DNA of 64,000 nt from Edaphochlamys debaryana (taxonomy: Eukaryota; Chlorophyta; Chlorophyceae; Chlamydomonadales), in contig JAEHOE010000069.1 of NCBI GenBank assembly GCA_016858145.1, positions 434,001-498,000 of the forward strand. Reading direction: 5' to 3'. Positions 49,201-61,677 of this stretch are shown here, in pieces. The position numbers were made by a program, and so were the translations under genes. Below the pieces are notes generated by a model. The model ran no database searches. It saw only the letters and a program-made list of their open reading frames with translations, and was not told the origin of the DNA. The first letter of the stretch is position 1, and each line of letters begins with the position of its first letter.

Positions 49201-52200
49201 CTTGGGAGCGACAGCGAGGGGTACCATCCGGCTCTCAGCACTGCAGCACGGGCTGGGGCTGGGGCTGCATGCGAGCGGAGCCTGAGTCGTGCGGCTTGGG
49301 AGCGACAGCGAGGGGTACCTCCGGGCTCTCAGCAGTGCAGCACGGGCTGGGGCTGGGGCTGCATGCGAGCGGAGCCTGAGTCGTGCGGCTTGGGAGCGAC
49401 AGCGAGGGGTACCATCCGGCTCTCAGCACTGCAGCACGGGCTGGGGCTGTGGCTGCATGCGAGCGGAGCCTGAGCCGTGCGGCTTGGGAGCGACAGCGAG
49501 GGGTACCTCCGGGCTCTCAGCAGTGCAGCACGGGCTGGGGCTGGGGCTGCATGCGAGCGGAGCCTGAGTCGTGCGGCTTGGGAGCGACAGCGAGGGGTAC
49601 CATCCGGCTCTCAGCACTGCAGCACGGGCTGGGGCTGGGGCTGCATGCGAGCGGAGCCTGAGCCGTGCGGCTTGGGAGCGACAGCGAGGGGTACTACCGG
49701 GCTCTCAGCAGTGCAGCACGGGCTGGGGCTGGGGCTGCATGCGAGCGGAGCCTGAGCCGTGCGGCTTGGGAGCGACAGCGAGGGGTACCTCCGGGCTCTC
49801 AGCAGTGCAGCACGGGCTGGGGCTGGGGCTGCATGCGAGCGGAGCCTGAGTCGTGCGGCTTGGGAGCGACAGCGAGGGGTACCATCCGGATCTCAGCACT
49901 GCAGCACGGGCTGGGGCTGGGGCTGCATGCGAGCGGAGCCTGAGTCGTGCGGCTTGGGAGCGACAGCGAGGGGTACCATCCGGCTCTCAGCACTGCAGCA
50001 CGGGCTGGGGCTGGGGCTGCATGCGAGCGGAGCCTGAGCCGTGCGGCTTGGGAGCGACAGCGAGGGGTACCTCCGGGCTCTCAGCAGTGCAGCACGGGCT
50101 GGGGCTGGGGCTGCATGCGAGCGGAGCCTGAGTCGTGCGGCTTGGGAGCGACAGCGAGGGGTACCATCCGGCTCTCAGCACTGCAGCACGGGCTGGGGCT
50201 GGGGCTGCATGCGAGCGGAGCCTGAGTCGTGCGGCTTGGGAGCGACAGCGAGGGGTACCTCCGGGCTCTCAGCAGTGCAGCACGGGCTGGGGCTGGGGCT
50301 GCATGCGAGCGGAGCCTGAGTCGTGCGGCTTGGGAGCGACAGCGAGGGGTACCATCCGGCTCTCAGCACTGCAGCACGGGCTGGGGCTGGGGCTGCATGC
50401 GAGCGGAGCCTGAGCCGTGCGGCTTGGGAGCGACAGCGAGGGGTACCTCCGGGCTCTCAGCAGTGCAGCACGGGCTGGGGCTGGGGCTGCATGCGAGCGG
50501 AGCCTGAGTCGTGCGGCTTGGGAGCGACAGCGAGGGGTACCATCCGGCTCTCAGCACTGCAGCACGGGCTGGGGCTGGGGCTGCATGCGAGCGGAGCCTG
50601 AGCCGTGCGGCTTGGGAGCGACAGCGAGGGGTACTACCGGGCTCTCAGCAGTGCAGCACGGGCTGGGGCTGGGGCTGCATGCGAGCGGAGCCTGAGCCGT
50701 GCGGCTTGGGAGCGACAGCGAGGGGTACCTCCGGGCTCTCAGCAGTGCAGCACGGGCTGGGGCTGGGGCTGCATGCGAGCGGAGCCTGAGTCGTGCGGCT
50801 TGGGAGCGACAGCGAGGGGTACCATCCGGCTCTCAGCACTGCAGCACGGGCTGGGGCTGTGGCTGCATGCGAGCGGAGCCTGAGCCGTGCGGCTTGGGAG
50901 CGACAGCGAGGGGTACCTCCGGGCTCTCAGCAGTGCAGCACGGGCTGGGGCTGGGGCTGCATGCGAGCGGAGCCTGAGTCGTGCGGCTTGGGAGCGACAG
51001 CGAGGGGTACCATCCGGCTCTCAGCACTGCAGCACGGGCTGGGGCTGGGGCTGCATGCGAGCGGAGCCTGAGCCGTGCGGCTTGGGAGCGACAGCGAGGG
51101 GTACTACCGGGCTCTCAGCAGTGCAGCACGGGCTGGGGCTGGGGCTGCATGCGAGCGGAGCCTGAGCCGTGCGGCTTGGGAGCGACAGCGAGGGGTACCT
51201 CCGGGCTCTCAGCAGTGCAGCACGGGCTGGGGCTGGGGCTGCATGCGAGCGGAGCCTGAGTCGTGCGGCTTGGGAGCGACAGCGAGGGGTACCATCCGGA
51301 TCTCAGCACTGCAGCACGGGCTGGGGCTGGGGCTGCATGCGAGCGGAGCCTGAGTCGTGCGGCTTGGGAGCGACAGCGAGGGGTACCATCCGGCTCTCAG
51401 CACTGCAGCACGGGCTGGGGCTGGGGCTGCATGCGAGCGGAGCCTGAGCCGTGCGGCTTGGGAGCGACAGCGAGGGGTACCTCCGGGCTCTCAGCAGTGC
51501 AGCACGGGCTGGGGCTGGGGCTGCATGCGAGCGGAGCCTGAGTCGTGCGGCTTGGGAGCGACAGCGAGGGGTACCATCCGGCTCTCAGCACTGCAGCACG
51601 GGCTGGGGCTGGGGCTGCATGCGAGCGGAGCCTGAGTCGTGCGGCTTGGGAGCGACAGCGAGGGGTACCTCCGGGCTCTCAGCAGTGCAGCACGGGCTGG
51701 GGCTGGGGCTGCATGCGAGCGGAGCCTGAGTCGTGCGGCTTGGGAGCGACAGCGAGGGGTACCATCCGGCTCTCAGCACTGCAGCACGGGCTGGGGCTGG
51801 GGCTGCATGCGAGCGGAGCCTGAGCCGTGCGGCTTGGGAGCGACAGCGAGGGGTACCTCCGGGCTCTCAGCAGTGCAGCACGGGCTGGGGCTGGGGCTGC
51901 ATGCGAGCGGAGCCTGAGTCGTGCGGCTTGGGAGCGACAGCGAGGGGTACCATCCGGCTCTCAGCACTGCAGCACGGGCTGGGGCTGGGGCTGCATGCGA
52001 GCGGAGCCTGAGCCGTGCGGCTTGGGAGCGACAGCGAGGGGTACTACCGGGCTCTCAGCAGTGCAGCACGGGCTGGGGCTGGGGCTGCATGCGAGCGGAG
52101 CCTGAGCCGTGCGGCTTGGGAGCGACAGCGAGGGGTACCTCCGGGCTCTCAGCAGTGCAGCACGGGCTGGGGCTGGGGCTGCATGCGAGCGGAGCCTGAG

Positions 52201-54692
52201 TCGTGCGGCTTGGGAGCGACAGCGAGGGGTACCATCCGGCTCTCAGCACTGCAGCACGGGCTGGGGCTGGGGCTGCATGCGAGCGGAGCCTGAGTCGTGC
52301 GGCTTGGGAGCGACAGCGAGGGGTACCTCCGGGCTCTCAGCAGTGCAGCACGGGCTGGGGCTGGGGCTGCATGCGAGCGGAGCCTGAGTCGTGCGGCTTG
52401 GGAGCGACAGCGAGGGGTACCATCCGGCTCTCCGCACTGCAGCACGGGCTGGGGCTGGGGCTGCATGCGAGCGGAGCCTGAGCCGTGCGGCTTGGGAGCG
52501 ACAGCGAGGGGTACCTCCGGGCTCTCAGCAGTGCAGCACGGGCTGGGGCTGGGGCTGCATGCGAGCGGAGCCTGAGCCGTGCGGCTTGGGAGCGACAGCG
52601 AGGGGTACCTCCGGGCTCTCAGCAGTGCAGCACGGGCTGGGGCTGGGGCTGCATGCGAGCGGAGCCTGAGTCGTGCGGCTTGGGAGCGACAGCGAGGGGT
52701 ACCATCCGGCTCTCAGCACTGCAGCACGGGCTGGGGCTGGGGCTGCATGCGAGCGGAGCCTGAGCCGTGCGGCTTGGGAGCGACAGCGAGGGGTACCATC
52801 CGGCTCTCAGCACTGCAGCACGGGCTGGGGCTGGGGCTGCATGCGAGCGGAGCCTGAGCCGTGCGGCTTGGGAGCGACAGCGAGGGGTACCATCCGGCTC
52901 TCAGCACTGCAGCACGGGCTGGGGCTGGGGCTGCATGCGAGCGGAGCCTGAGCCGTGCGGCTTGGGAGCGACAGCGAGGGGTACCTCCGGGCTCTCAGCA
53001 GTGCAGCACGGGCTGGGGCTGGGGCTGCATGCGAGCGGAGCCTGAGTCGTGCGGCTTGGGAGCGACAGCGAGGGGGTACCATCCGGCTCTCAGCACTGCA
53101 GCACGGGCTGGGGCTGGGGCTGCATGCGAGCGGAGCCTGAGCCGTGCGGCTTGGGAGCGACAGCGAGGGGTACCTCCGGGCTCTCAGCAGTGCAGCACGG
53201 GCTGGGGCTGGGGCTGCATGCGAGCGGAGCCTGAGTCGTGCGGCTTGGGAGCGACAGCGAGGGGTACCATCCGGCTCTCAGCACTGCAGCACGGGCTGGG
53301 GCTGGGGCTGCATGCGAGCGGAGCCTGAGCCGTGCGGCTTGGGAGCGACAGCGAGGGGTACTACCGGGCTCTCAGCAGTGCAGCACGGGCTGGGGCTGGG
53401 GCTGCATGCGAGCGGAGCCTGAGCCGTGCGGCTTGGGAGCGACAGCGAGGGGTACCTCCGGGCTCTCAGCAGTGCAGCACGGGCTGGGGCTGGGGCTGCA
53501 TGCGAGCGGAGCCTGAGTCGTGCGGCTTGGGAGTGACAGCGAGGGGTACCATCCGGCTCTCAGCACTGCAGCACGTGCTGGGGCTGGGGCTGCATGCGAG
53601 CGGAGCCTGAGTCGTGCGGCTTGGGAGCGACAGCGAGGGGTACCACCGGGCTCTCAGCACTGCAGCACGGGCTGGGGCTGAGGCTGCATGCGAGCGGAGC
53701 CTGAGCCGTGCGGCTTGGGAGCGACAGCGAGGGGTACCATCCGGCTCTCAGCACTGCAGCACGGGCTGGGGCTGGGGCTGCATGCGAGCGGAGCCTGAGC
53801 CGTGCGGCTTGGGAGCGACAGCGAGGGGTACCACCGGGCTCTCAGCAGTGCAGCACGGGCTGGGGCTGGGGCTGCATGCGAGCGGAGCCTGAGTCGTTTG
53901 GCTTGGGAGCGACAGCGAGGGGTACCATCCGGCTCTCAGCAGTGCAGCACGTGCTGGGGCTGGGGCTGCATGCGAGCGGAGCCTGAGCCGTGCGGCTTGG
54001 GAGCGACAGCGAGGGGTACTACCGGGCTCTCAGCAGTGCAGCACGGGCTGGGGCTGGGGCTGCATGCGAGCGGAGCCTGAGCCGTGCGGCTTGGGAGCGA
54101 CAGCGAGGGGTACCTCCGGGCTCTCAGCAGTGCAGCACGGGCTGGGGCTGGGGCTGCATGCGAGCGGAGCCTGAGTCGTGCGGCTTGGGAGTGACAGCGA
54201 GGGGTACCATCCGGCTCTCAGCACTGCAGCACGTGCTGGGGCTGGGGCTGCATGCGAGCGGAGCCTGAGTCGTGCGGCTTGGGAGCGACAGCGAGGGGTA
54301 CCACCGGGCTCTCAGCACTGCAGCACGGGCTGGGGCTGAGGCTGCATGCGAGCGGAGCCTGAGCCGTGCGGCTTGGGAGCGACAGCGAGGGGTACCATCC
54401 GGCTCTCAGCACTGCAGCACGGGCTGGGGCTGGGGCTGCATGCGAGCGGAGCCTGAGCCGTGCGGCTTGGGAGCGACAGCGAGGGGTACCACCGGGCTCT
54501 CAGCAGTGCAGCACGGGCTGGGGCTGGGGCTGCATGCGAGCGGAGCCTGAGTCGTTTGGCTTGGGAGCGACAGCGAGGGGTACCATCCGGCTCTCAGCAG
54601 TGCAGCACGTGCTGGGGCTGGGGCTGCATGCGAGCGGAGCCTGAGCCGTGCGGCTTGGGAGCGACAGCGAGGGGTACCATCCGGCTCTCAGC
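43265..54692. repeat. 94-bp satellite, about 122 tandem units
   Basis: The unit begins cctgagtcgtgcggcttggg and ends gctgcatgcgagcggag. Two main variants (taccatccggctctcagcac and tacctccgggctctcagcag) tend to alternate, and a third (tactaccggg) recurs. Rare variants recur at multiples of 94: gtggctgcatg at 1692, 940, 2068 and 1410 bp spacing, and ccggatctc at spacings including 2068 and 1410 bp. A 658-bp block near the right end (about 53372-54030) is directly repeated. The short open frames on both strands reflect the unit, which is not a multiple of three. It fills the space between the convergent HNH-like gene and transposase. Confidence 0.95.
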
Positions 54693-54870
54693 ATTTCACT
54701 GTCCAGCTCCCCCCACCACCGGTTATGCACCGCTCGCACCTCTCGCCTCGCCAACATCGCTCTGGTCTCATCCATCTCTCGCCTCGCCAACATGGCTTCA
54801 CAGCTCCACCCACCACCGCTTATGCATTTCTTGCCACGCCCTCGCCGCTGCCGGGCTTGAGCCACCGGCC

Positions 54871-57800
54871 TCACGCGGGCCCCACAGCTCCACGCCACAC
54901 AGGGGGCAGTGTGGGGTAGTTGCGGAGGATGTGCCAGTGACGGGCCAGCACCACCATCCGCTTGTCCTCCGGCTCACGGTGCCGGTTGTGCGGGTGAGCC
55001 CGCGCAAAGCAGAGCCAGGGCACAATGGAGATCGCTTGAAACCAGGGGCCATCCGGGTGGTTCTTGAATGCCGCGGTCTGGATGGTCGGGCACCGCAGCA
55101 GCTCGTCTGGTGACGTCTCCGCGGGGAACCAGCTTGCCATCACGAGCACCTGCCAGGTCTTATCACCTGCATAGTGTTTTACGACCTTCTGGATTCGGCC
55201 AAACCACATATCCCCGCTCTCGTCAGGTCGGCACAGAAACCACGAACCCTTCTGCAGCTTCACCCGCCCCACCTTGACGGCTTTGAGCACAGACACCTCT
55301 TTCGCCCCACCACAACACTTGCCCAGGTCCCATCGCTTGTACCCAGCATTGAGCTGCTTGGCCAGCTGAGCGTTCAGTTCCAAGGTATCCTCCACGCCCC
55401 CCATCACCTTCACACAGGGGTCGCTGTAGAAGTACTGGGCCTCGTCGTAAAGGTCAACTAGCTCGTCAATTAGTGCCGGGTTGGCAGTTGCCATGTCGAT
55501 GTCGCCGTCCATGGCTGCCTCCACCTGGTCCCATCCCTCCCAGTCGCCACCCTCCCCACCCTCCCCGCCCTCCCCGCCCTCCCCGCCCTCCTCGCCCTCC
55601 TCGCCCTCCTCGCCTTCCTCGCCCTCCCCGCCCTCCTCGCCCTCCTCGCCCTCCTCGCCCTCCCCGCCCTCCCCGCCCTCCTCGCCCTCCTCGCCCTCCT
55701 CGCCCTCCCCGCCCTCCTCGCCCTCCCCGCCCTCCCCGCCCTCCTCCCCCTCCTCGCCCTCCTCCCCCTCCTCCCCCTCCTCGCCCTCCTCACCCTCCTC
55801 ACTCTTGCCCCATGCCTGGGTCATGTTGAGGATGTCAGCATACTCTTCACGTAGAGCGAGAGTCACCTCCCGGTCCATGGCGGAGAAGAACATCAACGCC
55901 TCCATGTACCGCTTGCTGTGGGCCCAGCGGCCAAGAACTCCCCACAGGTGCTCGGCCTTGAACATGGCCGTGCAAAACAGCGGGCCTGAAAGGAGACAAG
56001 GGCAGAGGAGGGACTGAGTTTGCAAGAAGTGAAGGGCGTGATTTAGTAGGGAAGAGGTTGAGGGACATTTTGCAAGAGGTTAAGGGACAACCCATCGCAC
56101 CGTAGTTCTTGATGGAGTCCACCAGGTGGAGCATGTTGTGGAGCTTGATGTCGAGCTCAATGGCACCCAGATGGGTCTCGACTAGGCAGATGGCTTCGGC
56201 GATCCGCCGCTTGAGGTCATCCAACTGGCTCTTGCGGGGCTTCTTGTCCCACAAATCGGAAGAGACCTGGAGGAGTGAGATGAATGTTTTCTCCAACGGC
56301 TCAGGGAGGCGTGCAGCCGCGATCGAGTAAGACCCGTAAGGACCAGCGAGGAGGAAGAACGAGTGTGTCTTGGCCTTCTTGCCGGCAGAGGTGAGGCGGG
56401 CCAGGCGATATGCCGAGGGGTCCGCCTTGGTGATGTCCTGGAGGGCTGCACGAAACCGCTCGATGGCATCCTGCTGAATGTCTGTGGGCGGGGGTAGAGC
56501 GGGGCAACGACGGAGCGGGGCTAGCGCAAGGCGGGCAAGGGCGGCCAGGCGGGGCTAGGCGGCTAGGCGGGGCTAGGCGGCTAGGCGGGGCTAGGCGGGG
56601 CTAGGCGAGGCTAGGCGGTGCAAGGGTGGCTGGAGCGGGGCGGAGCGGGTGCAGGTGAACGGACTGATGGATGCTTCCTCACCAACAGTAATGAGGTTGT
56701 TGGCCTGGTCGTAGGCAATGATCGCTGGACTGCGAATTCGGAGGCCCTGCAGGGCCCTGATCACGCAGTCCTTGATGACGCCTCCAATGGTGTGCATGCC
56801 GTCGTAGTTGAAGAAGATGGAGGGGTCGAAGGACAGTCGTGCGTAGACAGGGCTTGATACCCCTGCGGGTTGCCTTGGCTCCCCAGCGCATGGTGCAATG
56901 TGCACCCACGGCATTTTCAGGGTGGGCAGGTCGGGGGTCTTCGCAGCTGGAGGCCCGCTCATCCCACGACGGATCTCTTCTGCCGTCCGTGCCCTAGGTT
57001 CCGCTAAGCTGTTGGGCGGGTTTCCCGCAAGGCGCCAGGAAGGCTGTGTCTTGCCGGACCCGACAGGAACGCGCCCCCCGTCCCCTTCATCTTCCTCGTC
57101 GCCCCACGGATCATTGTCCGATGTGTCATTCTCCGCCCCGGCTTTATCAGACCAAGTGGCAGGGTTGCGCCGCATGAAGTTCTGCTTGAGGCTTTGGTAA
57201 AGTGGATGACTGTTGGGCAGGAACCGGACGTGGTCCGTGTAGATGGTTTTGCCTCCCACCTTGAAGCCTGGCTGCCAGCATTTCAGGCATGCCCACAATG
57301 CAGGGGAGAACTTGACGCCGACGTGCTTCTGCAGGCCTCGGTAATCGGAGATGATCCCGGCCAGCGTCGCCCGGCACCTGAGCGCAGGTAGGATGACAGG
57401 TAGGTGGCGTGCCCATGCCCTGCCCCCGCCATCCCCTGTCTTGCCCCAGCCCCTCTTACCGGAACTTCTCACCGCCCCTGGACGCGTCCGCCAGCTCCAC
57501 TCCCTCCTCCTCGAGAAAGGCGAACTCGTCCATGATGAGGGAGAGCACGTGATTAGGGTCCATGGGTGGTGCCGCCTTGTCGCTTGGCAGCTTGATGTTC
57601 CCCCCCACAATTGCCAGCACGGACGAGTAGCCAAGCTCGTAGCGCTTATCTTGTGGGGCGTTGACGGCCACAAGATACCACGGTGTACTTGAGCGCTGGG
57701 ACTCGTCGGACGGCACCTGCAAGCAACCGGGGCAAGCAACCGGGGGTGTCTGCCTCCCTGCCCTGCCCTACCCTGCCTCCCTGCCCTGCCCTGCCCTGCC

Positions 57801-59536
57801 CTGCCACACTGCCCACACTGGCACAGTGCCCCGGCCCTGCCCTGACTCACGATGAATGGGTCCGTGATGAGCAGGAAGATGATGTTGCGAGGGTCCTGTG
57901 CGAAGTGCGGCTGCTTCTCGAGGATAGACTCAATGGCAGCACCGTGGCCAATGTCGGTGATCAGGTCTGGGTCGGGTTTCGCTTTGGGGTCGGGTGGCTG
58001 CCGTTGCTGCTTCAGGCGCTGACGCCACCCGCCAAACTCTCGCGCAGTTGTCTCGTTGCTGTATATGCGTTGCATGAACTGCTGGATGCTGCTGTAGAGC
58101 AGGGTCCGCTTGGGGTCGATCTTCTTGCCGCATGGCTTTGACTTTGACCCAGGAGCAAGGGCTGGGCAGACGGTTGCGTTGAAGTATATCCCACGGCAGA
58201 CGTATCCACACTCGCACATCTTGTATGACCAGACTACAGGCCACTGGACGCCTCCAATGTCCCCCAGCATCGTTATGACCTGGGGACACGTGGAATGAGA
58301 GGATCAGCTAGGGGGTATGGCAAGAGTTTTAGTCTTGGCGTCACTGCTCTCTTCTCTCCCAACCTGCCCCATGGTCCATCTATCCGCCCCTCACTCTATA
58401 CCCTCAGCCCACTTGCTTGTACGTCTCCGGAAGGTAGGGAAGGGCACGGCGCTGGTGATGGCTGGCAAAGGGAGAACTGAACGTCTCGCGAGTGTTCTTC
58501 AGGAACTGCCGCACGGCTGTCTCCGTTGCACCCGGGCTGCATTCCTTCTGAGCCATTGTCTGGCAGAGGACACTGACGATGAGGGACTCCACCTTGTCAT
58601 CGCCATCTGGGAGAGGCTTGTACGTGTGGCGCTGGGCCCGGCGCTTGGGAATGCCACCATCGCACCCATGCCCTGGGCATCGTGCGTACAGGGCACCACC
58701 TGACAGGGCCAACAAGCAGGTGAGCATAAGCATAAGGATAAAGAGGTGATCAAAGGCCACAGCTGTACGTTCGCAGCTGTACACTCACCGTATACGTAAA
58801 GCTCTTCGTCGTCCCCCAGGTTGATGCCGGTATAGTAGCGGATGCCGCATGCCGGATCGTCGTCTGAGTAAACCCCCCACTCGGACGGGTCCGCCTCGTC
58901 CTCGCCTGCAGTATTGTTGGCGATGGGGGGGTCTTCTAACTCTGGTAGCGGGCCATCATCGTCACCACCGGTGACCTCGGGCTCGTGAAGCAGTCCAGCA
59001 GGCTGGTTGACGCCAGGAGACGAGGAACTGCCGGGGCCCTGCTGGTGCAAACCCCCAGCTGACTTGCTGAAACGGCCCCTTCCCAGCGGGCTTCCCACAG
59101 AGAAGTTGCGTCGACTGATGGCAGCACCGTAGCTGGTGCCTGGCGAGTCGAGAGCTGCAGAGCCAGGGGACTCGGCTTCATGCCGCTCGAGGGCCACAGC
59201 CTCGCGGGGTTCAGCAGCAAAGGCCCCGCTGTGGCCTCCCTGCGGCCGAGGTGCTGCCTCCACGCGCCGTGGCTGAAGCGGTGACGCGAGGTTTTCTATG
59301 TCTGCAAAGTCACCACCAAGACGGCGACGCAGCACAGCAGGGCTGAGCTGTGGCGCCGCCGTTTCGTCACCATCATCATCAGCCGCCCGGCGGGCCACGG
59401 GTGCGGCTAACTCATCGTCGTCACCCAAATGGGTTTGTGGCACCCCTGGCTTTTTCCGCTTGGAGGACATGCTAGCAGAAGCGAGTATGACTAGCGCTGC
59501 AAAGAGCCATACACGTAGAAGCCTCGACCGCAGCAT
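54871..59536 (-). CDS. Tnp2-family (CACTA/EnSpm-like) transposase
   Basis: Seven exons chain in phase: 58789-59536, 58413-58699, 57851-58279, 57460-57716, 56683-57377, 56101-56481 and 54871-55985. This gives 1303 aa from the ATG at 59536, or 1281 aa from an in-frame ATG at 59470 that precedes SSKRKKP, a likely nuclear signal. I favour the second, because the extra 22 residues are a hydrophobic leader unsuited to a nuclear enzyme. Family hallmarks (numbered from 59470) are HFAQDPRN at about 448-455 followed by TDPF (D463), EEGVELADAS at about 535-545, ISDYRGL (D563) followed by CLKC (582-585), NYDGMH (D744), and LHNMLHLVDSIKNYGPL...MFKAEHLW, matching the conserved Tnp2 blocks and its RNase H-like acidic residues. 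Cys-rich zinc-binding-like motifs lie in exons 2-3 (CPGHGC; CECGYVC). The last exon contains an (EEG)n tract. No internal stop or frameshift was seen, so it may be active. Confidence 0.85.
55543..55803 (-). repeat. Glu-Glu-Gly triplet tract inside the transposase
   Basis: Runs of ccctcctcg/ccctccccg on the plus strand encode about 85 residues of Glu/Gly (EEGEEG, GGEGG) in frame. This acidic low-complexity insertion separates the HLWGVLGRW block from the C-terminal part (WEGWDQVEAAMDGD onward). Confidence 0.85.
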
Positions 59537-59766
59537 CTATATATCAGACAGCCATGAGCGACTTTGAGCAGTTGGTGGGGTACTGATAGGTAGGGCGGAA
59601 ACGGTGAGGGACGATCGGCGAGGGGAAGGATAAGTGATGAGGACACAGACACGTACCGATGCCTAGGCTGCTTCTATGGCCCCCCACACACAATACACCC
59701 TTTGCCCCGGAGCTCTACATTAGCAATATAGCCTTGGACGCACAAGCCTGCACAAACTCGTGGCTT
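59537..59766. promoter_or_regulatory. Short divergent promoter between transposase and accessory-type gene
   Basis: Depending on the start codons chosen, 122-296 bp separate the two divergent genes. An upstream in-frame ATG for the right-hand gene exists at 59659. No clear inverted repeat like those at the other divergent pairs was found here. Confidence 0.4.
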
Positions 59767-61380
59767 ATGGACGACAATTTCGACGACGATTATGGCCGCG
59801 GCGTAGAGGAAGACGTTGTTGAAGCTGGAGGCGACGCTATCGATGCTGATAGCGACGACTATGAGGACGCCGGGCTGGCTGAAGGGCCTGGAGGTGAGCT
59901 GTGCTGTTTGACTGGGGCAGCCAGGCACATGATGCTCCGCTGACTAGCTCCGCTGGGTAGCCTGGCTGGCTAGCCTGGCATAGCCTAGCCTGGCCCTGGG
60001 TAGCCTGGCTGGCAGCAGCAGAAGGCGGCGGACAGAACGCGGGAGCAGCCAACACTTGCGAACTGAGAAATACCGGCGACACTCATCGCAGTTAAGTGCC
60101 TCAATGTTTCCGATGTGCCCCGACTGCCCTTCCAGGTGCTGGATCTGAGGAGGCGGAGGAGGACAACGGAGACGACCAGGATGCGACCCTGGAGGATGGC
60201 GCTGGAGCGGACGCCAGCGGATTCAGCAAGCTCCCAAAGCCCGTGCGAGAGGTGCTGCAGCCACACCGGGAGTGCGTGATCGCAGCAGCCAAGCGGCACG
60301 ACAACAAGTCGGTCGATGAGTGGTACAAGTTCGCGAAGGACCTGGTCGACTGCGAGGCCTCCAACCAGTACCTGACGGCGATCTTTGTTGGAGATTCGGA
60401 GAGCATCGAGGGCAGGGCGACCATGGCGACCTTCATCGGGAAGGTCCTGCGGTGGACCAAGCCTGCGGCCGGAAGCCCCGAAAGCATTGCCAAGGGCAGC
60501 AAGGGCAGCAAGCCCCCCAGCAAGTGAGTGGCTGCAGCGGTCCGCTACAGAGAGGGGGGACCGGAGGGGGTGAAGGGGCAGGATAAGGTGCCTTCCAAAT
60601 CCGCCCCAGAGTCCAACACCAAGTACGGCATCATGCCCATGTTCGTGCCGCCTCAGAAGATCACTTTCGACGGCAAGCAGCACACGTGGTCCAAGCTGGG
60701 CAACATAATGTACAGAAAGCGGGACGGGGAGGTGGTGCCTGGCTCGGCGATGAAGGCGGTCTACGTGATCAACCAGGCCAAGCAGGTCTTCCGCGCCATG
60801 GAGAGCGAGGGCGGATACATGACCGGAAGTGAGTGGCAGTTGGTGTTCGTGAGAGGGGCTAGAGCCCATGGGAGCAGTGGAAGGGGTTTCATTACTTGCA
60901 GACCGTTTGATGTTACCATTTTGAACTCACAGCCTGGCGTGTTTGCCGCATCCTTTCCTCCTTGCAGCGCAGGTGAGGAGGTTCTTCTCGAGGTTCTATA
61001 GCAGTGCGGCCGGCTTCGAGGAGCTCCCCACGGAGTGGGACAGCGACGGCGAGGGCGGGAAGTATGAGGGCGAGGAGGAGGAGGACGAGGAGCAGGGGGC
61101 GGGGGAGAAGGGGGCAGAGGGCGCCGCGGCGGCCGCGCCCCCCGCGCCGGCTGCGGCCGCCGCGGCGACCGCGCCCCCCGCGCCCCCCGCGGCCGTTGCG
61201 GCCGCCGCAACGCTCCTGCCGCCGCGCGATGCGAAGAAACAACGCATGGCCGCAGCGGCAGAAGCGATGGCTGAGAGTGGTGGCGGAGGGAAGGGAGGGG
61301 GCAGGGGCACCAGCAAGGGAGGTGGGGACGAGGGCGGCCGTGGCCGCGCCCGCGGCCGTGGTGCTGGCCGAGGCACGTGA
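59767..61380 (+). CDS. Acidic/basic accessory-type protein next to the transposase (unknown family)
   Basis: Proposed exons are 59767-59893, 60136-60523, 60551-60828 and 60968-61380 (401 aa). The start is MDDNFDDDYG; an in-frame ATG at 59659 would add 36 residues. The N-terminus is strongly acidic. The middle (about 65-260) is a globular region with KLPKPVREVLQPHRE, DEWYKFAKDLVDCE and a later KQHTWSKLGNIMYRKR. The C-terminus is acidic, then Ala/Pro-rich, ending in a Gly/Arg-rich tail (GGRGRARGRGAGRGT). Exons 2 and 3 are in the same frame separated by a TGA (60525-60527), which only an improbably short 27-nt intron would remove. This could be a mutation, a sequence error or an unrecognised splice. 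Its divergent position beside a Tnp2 gene resembles TnpA-like accessory genes of CACTA elements, but no homology is claimed. Confidence 0.55.
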
Positions 61381-61677
61381 AAGAGCTAGCCCAGCAAGTC
61401 CGGCTGATGCCGATGGCACTGCAGGGGTGGCTTGGTGGGAGGGCGAAGGTGGGCCAAGGGCGAGGAACAAGGTAGCTCAGCAGGTAGCTCAGCAGCAGGT
61501 GCGGGGTGTGTGACTGTGGACATGCTGTGGCATGGTGGATGGAGCGCTGAGGAGATGCATGGCAGATAGGGCTGCTTGGAGCAGGACGACAATGCATGGC
61601 AACGGGTATGAACAGGCTGGTTGGGGTGCGTGCGTAGTACAGGACAAAAAGGCACAGTGGGTATGAAAGCATTCAAG
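61381..61677. other. Gap between accessory-type gene and short 98-bp array
   Basis: About 300 bp without a supported gene. It includes two tandem 'gtagctcagca' copies and ends with gcattcaag directly before the first satellite unit, which starts part-way through the repeat (cccttggcttgaagc). Confidence 0.5.

Noticed and set aside
43273..54669. Regular 92- and 64-residue frames in the 94-bp satellite
   Set aside because: 94 is not divisible by three, so each frame simply runs until the unit's stop appears in phase; purely a repeat effect.
54871..59536. KDZ (Kyakuja/Dileera/Zisupton) transposase
   Set aside because: Considered because KDZ elements associate with oxygenase genes, but the conserved blocks (FAxDPRN, EGVE..DAS, ISDY, DGMH) fit Tnp2, not KDZ.
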